NCBI RefSeq assembly: GCF_017875465.1
Contig: NZ_JAGGMQ010000001.1
Span: forward strand, 2,480,001-2,544,000
Direction: 5' to 3'
Length of the DNA stretch: 64,000 nucleotides
Source: Winslowiella toletana
GTDB lineage: Bacteria > Pseudomonadota > Gammaproteobacteria > Enterobacterales > Enterobacteriaceae
Every line of letters starts with the position of its first letter. Position 1 is the first letter of the stretch. Made by a program: the position numbers and the translations under genes. This document shows, one piece after another, positions 60,689 through 64,000 of the stretch. The notes below the pieces were generated by a model. It was not told the DNA's origin and ran no database searches. It saw only the letters and a list, made by a program, of their open reading frames with translations.

Positions 60689-60904
60689 ATGAAAAAAGGT
60701 ATTCACCCTAAATATACTGAAGTTACTGCTAAATGTTCTTGCGGTAACGAAATCACAATCGGCTCTACTGTCGGTCGCGATCTGAACCTGGACGTTTGTG
60801 GCAAATGTCACCCGTTCTACACCGGTAAGCAGCGTGACGTTGCTAGCGGTGGCCGTGTTGACCGCTTCAACAAGCGTTTCAGCATCCCAGGCAGCAAAGC
60901 TTAA
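60689..60904 (+). CDS. rpmE: 50S ribosomal protein L31, zinc form
   Basis: A 71-residue large-subunit protein. The zinc-binding Cys set is complete: C16 and C18 (KCSCGNE) and C37 and C40 (VCGKCHP). It starts MKKGIHPKY and ends FSIPGSKA, one residue longer than E. coli L31. Because it keeps the cysteines, it is the zinc-replete paralogue that can be swapped for RpmE2 under zinc limitation; that paralogue is not in this window. It is divergent from priA. Confidence 0.98.
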   Translation: MKKGIHPKYTEVTAKCSCGNEITIGSTVGRDLNLDVCGKCHPFYTGKQRDVASGGRVDRFNKRFSIPGSKA

Positions 60905-60958
60905 TAAAACCACTGCGGTTTTATTAATAAGAAAAAACCCGCCATGGCGGGTTTTTTT
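60903..60958. terminator. Double terminator region after rpmE
   Basis: Two stems follow the rpmE stop: AATAAAACC with GGTTTTATT (60903-60925, nine perfect pairs) and AACCCGCC with GGCGGGTT (60936-60953) ending in seven T. The second has A-rich and T-rich flanks on both sides, so it can also end the metJ message coming from the other side. Confidence 0.9.
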
Positions 60959-60986
60959 ATGGCTGACATTCAGCGCCAGAAAAGCC

Positions 60987-61023
60987 ACGGGCGGCCATCT
61001 GCGTGAAAAAGATGGCCGCCCGT
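60987..61023 (-). terminator. Long hairpin downstream of metJ
   Basis: ACGGGCGGCCATCT and AGATGGCCGCCCGT form 14 perfect pairs around a nine-base loop, 18 bp past the metJ stop. It is a terminator-like or mRNA-end-protecting structure; the U-run is supplied only by the next hairpin. Confidence 0.7.
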
Positions 61024-61040
61024 ATAGTACGGAAAGAGGA

Positions 61041-61358
61041 TTAATATTCCCAGGTATCGGGATCGACACCCATTTCCCGCATAATGGCTTTTGCTTCTTC
61101 GGGAATTTCATCGCTACGTTCTTTGCGCAGATCGACATCATCCGGCAACGGCTGACCGGTAAATGCGTGCAGAAACGCTTCGCACAGCAATTCGCTATTG
61201 GTCGCGTGACGTAAGTTATTTACCTGACGGCGCGTACGCTCATCGGTCAAAATCTTCAGAACTTTCAGCGGAATAGAAACTGTAATCTTCTTAACCTGCT
61301 CGCTCTTCTTACCGTGCTCAGCGTAAGGGCTGATATATTCGCCGTTCCATTCAGCCAT
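61041..61358 (-). CDS. metJ: Methionine repressor MetJ
   Basis: A ribbon-helix-helix repressor of 105 residues that uses S-adenosylmethionine as corepressor and binds tandem met boxes. It has the beta-strand [44 protein letters not shown] at about 22-65, which includes the DNA-contacting strand and dimer helices. Sequence and length match E. coli MetJ. It is divergent from metB, with four met boxes in the shared 251-bp region, so it probably controls both itself and metBL. Confidence 0.97.
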   Translation of the reverse strand: MAEWNGEYISPYAEHGKKSEQVKKITVSIPLKVLKILTDERTRRQVNNLRHATNSELLCEAFLHAFTGQPLPDDVDLRKERSDEIPEEAKAIMREMGVDPDTWEY

Positions 61359-61521
61359 GGGTTACCTTAATCATTATCATTTGAATGTGGAGTTGCCGGA
61401 AATCGGCTAATTATGCCCGATCTTGCCGCTTCTCACTAATAAATGTCAGCAGGGAGGCGGGTGGGGCAAATATACCGCGTAATATTAACGGGTATTGTGT
61501 CTTTGCTCAATCTATACGCAA

Positions 61522-61553
61522 AGACATTTAGATGTCCAGATGTATTGACGTCT
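61522..61553. promoter_or_regulatory. Four tandem met boxes (MetJ operator)
   Basis: Four abutting 8-bp boxes resemble AGACGTCT: AGACATTT (61522), AGATGTCC (61530), AGATGTAT (61538) and TGACGTCT (61546). They lie 57-88 bp before metB. A promoter TTGACG (61545-61550) with TATCCT (61567-61572), 16 bp apart, has its -35 box inside the last met box, so repressor binding would block polymerase. Confidence 0.9.
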
Positions 61554-61609
61554 ATTACCATGATGCTATCCTGTCACTCTTCTTATTTTAGTCAGGAACA
61601 GTGAGCACC

Positions 61610-62770
61610 ATGACGCGTAAACAGGCAACTATCGCAGTACGTAGCGGTTTGAATGATGACGAGCAATATGGCTGCGTTGTCCCACCGATTCATCTCTCCA
61701 GTACTTATAACTTTACCGACTTCAACCAGCCACGCGCCCATGACTATTCCCGTCGCGGCAACCCGACGCGTGATGTGGTGCAGCGTGCGCTGGCGGAGCT
61801 GGAAGGTGGAGCGGGCGCGGTGATGACCAATACCGGTATGTCGGCGATTCATCTGGTGTGTACGGTGTTCCTGAAACCTGGCGATCTGCTGGTCGCCCCA
61901 CATGACTGCTATGGCGGCAGCTATCGCCTGTTCGACAGTCTGAGTAAGCGTGGCGCGTATCGCGTTAAGTTTGTCGACCAGAATGACGCGGCGGCATTGC
62001 AGGCGGCGCTGGCGGAAAAACCGAAGCTGGTGCTGATTGAAAGCCCAAGCAACCCGCTGCTGCGGGTGGTGGATATTGCGGCAATCTGTAAGGCGGCGCG
62101 TGATGCCGGCGCCATCAGCGTAGTGGATAACACTTTCCTCAGTCCGGCGCTGCAAAACCCGCTGGCGCTGGGCGCTGATTTAGTGCTTCACTCCTGCACC
62201 AAATACCTTAATGGCCACTCAGATGTGGTGGCTGGCGCGGTGGTGGCGAAAGAGGCCGCAATGGCCACCGAACTGGCATGGTGGGCAAATAATATCGGTG
62301 TTACCGGCGGGGCATTCGACAGTTACCTGCTGCTGCGTGGTATGCGCACTCTGGCGCCGCGTATGGCGGCGGCGCAGCGCAATGCGCTGGCAATTGTTGA
62401 TTACCTGAAGCAACAACCTTTAGTGAAAAAGTTGTATCATCCTTCACTGCCGGAAAATGTCGGCCATCAATACGCAGTACGTCAGCAGCGTGGCTTCGGC
62501 GCGATGCTGAGTTTTGAGCTGGATGGCGATGAGCAGAGAATTCGCCGCTTCCTGAAAGCGCTGGAACTCTTTACCCTGGCAGAATCGCTGGGCGGCGTGG
62601 AAAGTCTGATTTCCCACACGGCCACCATGACCCATGCGGGTATGTCGGCGGAGGCGCGGGCCGAAGCGGGAATTTCAGAGTCGCTGCTGCGTATTTCTGT
62701 TGGCATTGAGGATCACGAAGATTTAATAGCCGATCTGGATAATGCATTCCGGGTAGCGGCCGAGAGGTAA
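61610..62770 (+). CDS. metB: Cystathionine gamma-synthase
   Basis: A PLP enzyme that joins O-succinylhomoserine and cysteine to cystathionine, the second dedicated methionine step. The 386-residue protein has the Cys/Met-metabolism pattern: YSRRGNPTRDVVQ near 46-58, SNPLLRVVDIAAI near 150 and the PLP-lysine motif LHSCTKYLNGHSDVVAG near 192-208. The ATG at 61610 matches E. coli exactly, although a GTG at 61601 is also in frame. It is the first gene of metBL. Confidence 0.97.
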   Translation: MTRKQATIAVRSGLNDDEQYGCVVPPIHLSSTYNFTDFNQPRAHDYSRRGNPTRDVVQRALAELEGGAGAVMTNTGMSAIHLVCTVFLKPGDLLVAPHDCYGGSYRLFDSLSKRGAYRVKFVDQNDAAALQAALAEKPKLVLIESPSNPLLRVVDIAAICKAARDAGAISVVDNTFLSPALQNPLALGADLVLHSCTKYLNGHSDVVAGAVVAKEAAMATELAWWANNIGVTGGAFDSYLLLRGMRTLAPRMAAAQRNALAIVDYLKQQPLVKKLYHPSLPENVGHQYAVRQQRGFGAMLSFELDGDEQRIRRFLKALELFTLAESLGGVESLISHTATMTHAGMSAEARAEAGISESLLRISVGIEDHEDLIADLDNAFRVAAER

Positions 62771-62772
62771 TC

Positions 62773-64000
62773 ATGAGTATTTCAGCAGTAGCAGGGACGC
62801 ACAACACGCGGCAGTTGCATAAATTTGGCGGCAGCAGTCTGGCCGATGCCAAATGTTATCAGCGCGTGGCCGGGATTATGGCGGATTACAGCCAGCCGGG
62901 CGATCTGATGGTGGTCTCGGCCGCCGGTAGCACCACCAATCAGCTGATTAGCTGGCTGAAACTCAGCCAGAACGATCGGCTGTCGGCTCATCAGGTGCAA
63001 CAGGCGCTGCGTCGTTATCAAACGGAACTGATTACCGGCCTGCTGCCTGCTGAATTTGCCGAACCGATGGTTGCCGAATTTATTCACGATCTGGAAAAGC
63101 TGGCGGCGTTGCTGGATGGCAAAATCAGCGATGCGGTGTATGCCGAAGTTGTGGGCCACGGTGAAGTATGGTCGGCACGGTTAATGGCGGCGGTGCTTAA
63201 TCAGCGCGATATGGAAGCGGGCTGGCTGGATGCCCGCGATTTTCTGCGTGCCGAACGCGCCGCGCAGCCGCAGGTGGATGAGGGGAAATCCTGGCCACTG
63301 CTGCAACAGCTGATGGCGCAGCATCCGCATAAGCGGCTGGTGGTGACCGGTTTTATCTGCCGCAATGAAGCGGGTGAGACCGTGTTGCTGGGTCGTAATG
63401 GTTCCGACTACTCCGCCACGCAGATTGGCGCGCTGGCTGGTGCCTCCCGCGTCACCATCTGGAGTGATGTCGCCGGGGTGTACAGCGCTGACCCGCGCAA
63501 AGTGAAAGATGCCTGCCTGCTGCCGTTACTGCGTCTTGATGAAGCCAGTGAACTGGCGCGTTTAGCCGCGCCGGTACTGCATACCCGCACCCTGCAGCCG
63601 GTTTCCGGCAGCGATATCGATCTGCAACTGCGCTGTAGCTATCAGCCCGAGCAGGGTTCCACCCGTATTGAACGCGTACTGGCTTCCGGTACTGGCGCAC
63701 GTATTGTCACCAGCCATGATGATGTCTGCCTGATTGAGTTTCAGGTGCCGCCATCCCATGATTTCACCAGTCTGCATAAACAGATCGACCTGCTGCTGAA
63801 ACGCGCGCAGGTGCGTCCTCTGGCGACCGGTGTGCATCCGGATCGGAACCTGTTGCAGCTGTGCTATACCTCGGAAGTGGTTAACAGTGCGCTGGATATT
63901 TTGCAGGATGCCGGTTTGCCGGGCCACCTGCAGCTGCGCGACGGTCTGGCGCTGGTGGCGCTGGTCGGCGCAGGCGTCAGCCGTAATCCACTGCACAGCC
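62773..64000 (+). CDS. metL: Bifunctional aspartate kinase II/homoserine dehydrogenase II, N-terminal part (cut by window edge)
   Basis: Catalyses the first and third steps from aspartate toward homoserine, the isozyme tied to methionine supply. The 409 codons in the window cover the aspartate kinase domain and its ACT-like region. Visible are KFGGSSLADAKC near 17-28, GHGEVWSARLMAAVL near 127, LLGRNGSDYSATQIGALAGA near 204 and WSDVAGVYSADPRKV near 229. The homoserine dehydrogenase domain is beyond the right end. It starts two bases after the metB stop, so metB and metL are translated together. Confidence 0.97.
   Translation, partial: MSISAVAGTHNTRQLHKFGGSSLADAKCYQRVAGIMADYSQPGDLMVVSAAGSTTNQLISWLKLSQNDRLSAHQVQQALRRYQTELITGLLPAEFAEPMVAEFIHDLEKLAALLDGKISDAVYAEVVGHGEVWSARLMAAVLNQRDMEAGWLDARDFLRAERAAQPQVDEGKSWPLLQQLMAQHPHKRLVVTGFICRNEAGETVLLGRNGSDYSATQIGALAGASRVTIWSDVAGVYSADPRKVKDACLLPLLRLDEASELARLAAPVLHTRTLQPVSGSDIDLQLRCSYQPEQGSTRIERVLASGTGARIVTSHDDVCLIEFQVPPSHDFTSLHKQIDLLLKRAQVRPLATGVHPDRNLLQLCYTSEVVNSALDILQDAGLPGHLQLRDGLALVALVGAGVSRNPLHS

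Overview
The window is chromosomal DNA of a member of the order Enterobacterales. Almost every housekeeping protein resembles its Escherichia coli counterpart in length and motifs. The details point away from Escherichia itself: waaE lies between waaA and coaD and the outer-core genes are of WabG/WabH type, as in Klebsiella and Serratia; cpxA directly follows trmL; and gpmM is reduced to a scrap. An Erwinia/Pantoea-like genus fits best, but the genus is an inference and the sequence alone does not fix it.

Region 1 (1-0.9 kb) is the edge of an integrated element: the N-terminal part of a P4-type tyrosine integrase, running off the left end, with three copies of a 12-15 bp repeat behind its start. 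Region 2 (0.9-12.5 kb) is core genome: yicC, a DUF3574 lipoprotein, nupC, intact rph-pyrE with an attenuator, a DUF2157/DUF4401 membrane protein with a GDYXXLXY partner, slmA, dut-coaBC, radC, rpmB-rpmG and mutM. Region 3 (12.5-26.1 kb) is the LPS core locus: coaD-waaE-waaA, a waaQ/wabG-like/wabH-like operon, an opposite-strand deacetylase plus GT9 pair, waaL with a WaaZ-like gene, and hldD-waaF-waaC.

Region 4 (26.1-34.9 kb) holds kbl-tdh, yibQ-envC with a gpmM remnant, yibN-grxC-secB-gpsA-cysE and trmL. Region 5 (34.9-40.7 kb) holds the Cpx envelope-stress genes cpxA-cpxR and divergent cpxP with an exact CpxR box, then a small accessory insertion (an AT-rich GT9 glycosyltransferase, about 630 bp without a recognised gene, and a membrane GGDEF protein). 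Region 6 (40.9-64 kb) follows the familiar E. coli order: fieF, pfkA, sbp, cdh, tpiA, yiiQ, yiiR, fpr, glpX, glpK-glpF, zapB, rraA, menA, hslV-hslU, ftsN, cytR, priA, rpmE, metJ, metB and metL, the last cut by the right end.

Functionally the window joins LPS inner- and outer-core assembly, envelope stress and septal hydrolase control (Cpx, EnvC, FtsN), glycerol uptake, heat-shock proteolysis, and methionine biosynthesis with its repressor. I saw no tRNA, rRNA, CRISPR array or insertion sequence. No clearly new defence or metabolic system stands out. The most informative unusual features are the gpmM remnant, the insertion between cpxP and fieF, the mixed make-up of the LPS core locus, the integrase edge and a family of GC-rich intergenic hairpin repeats.
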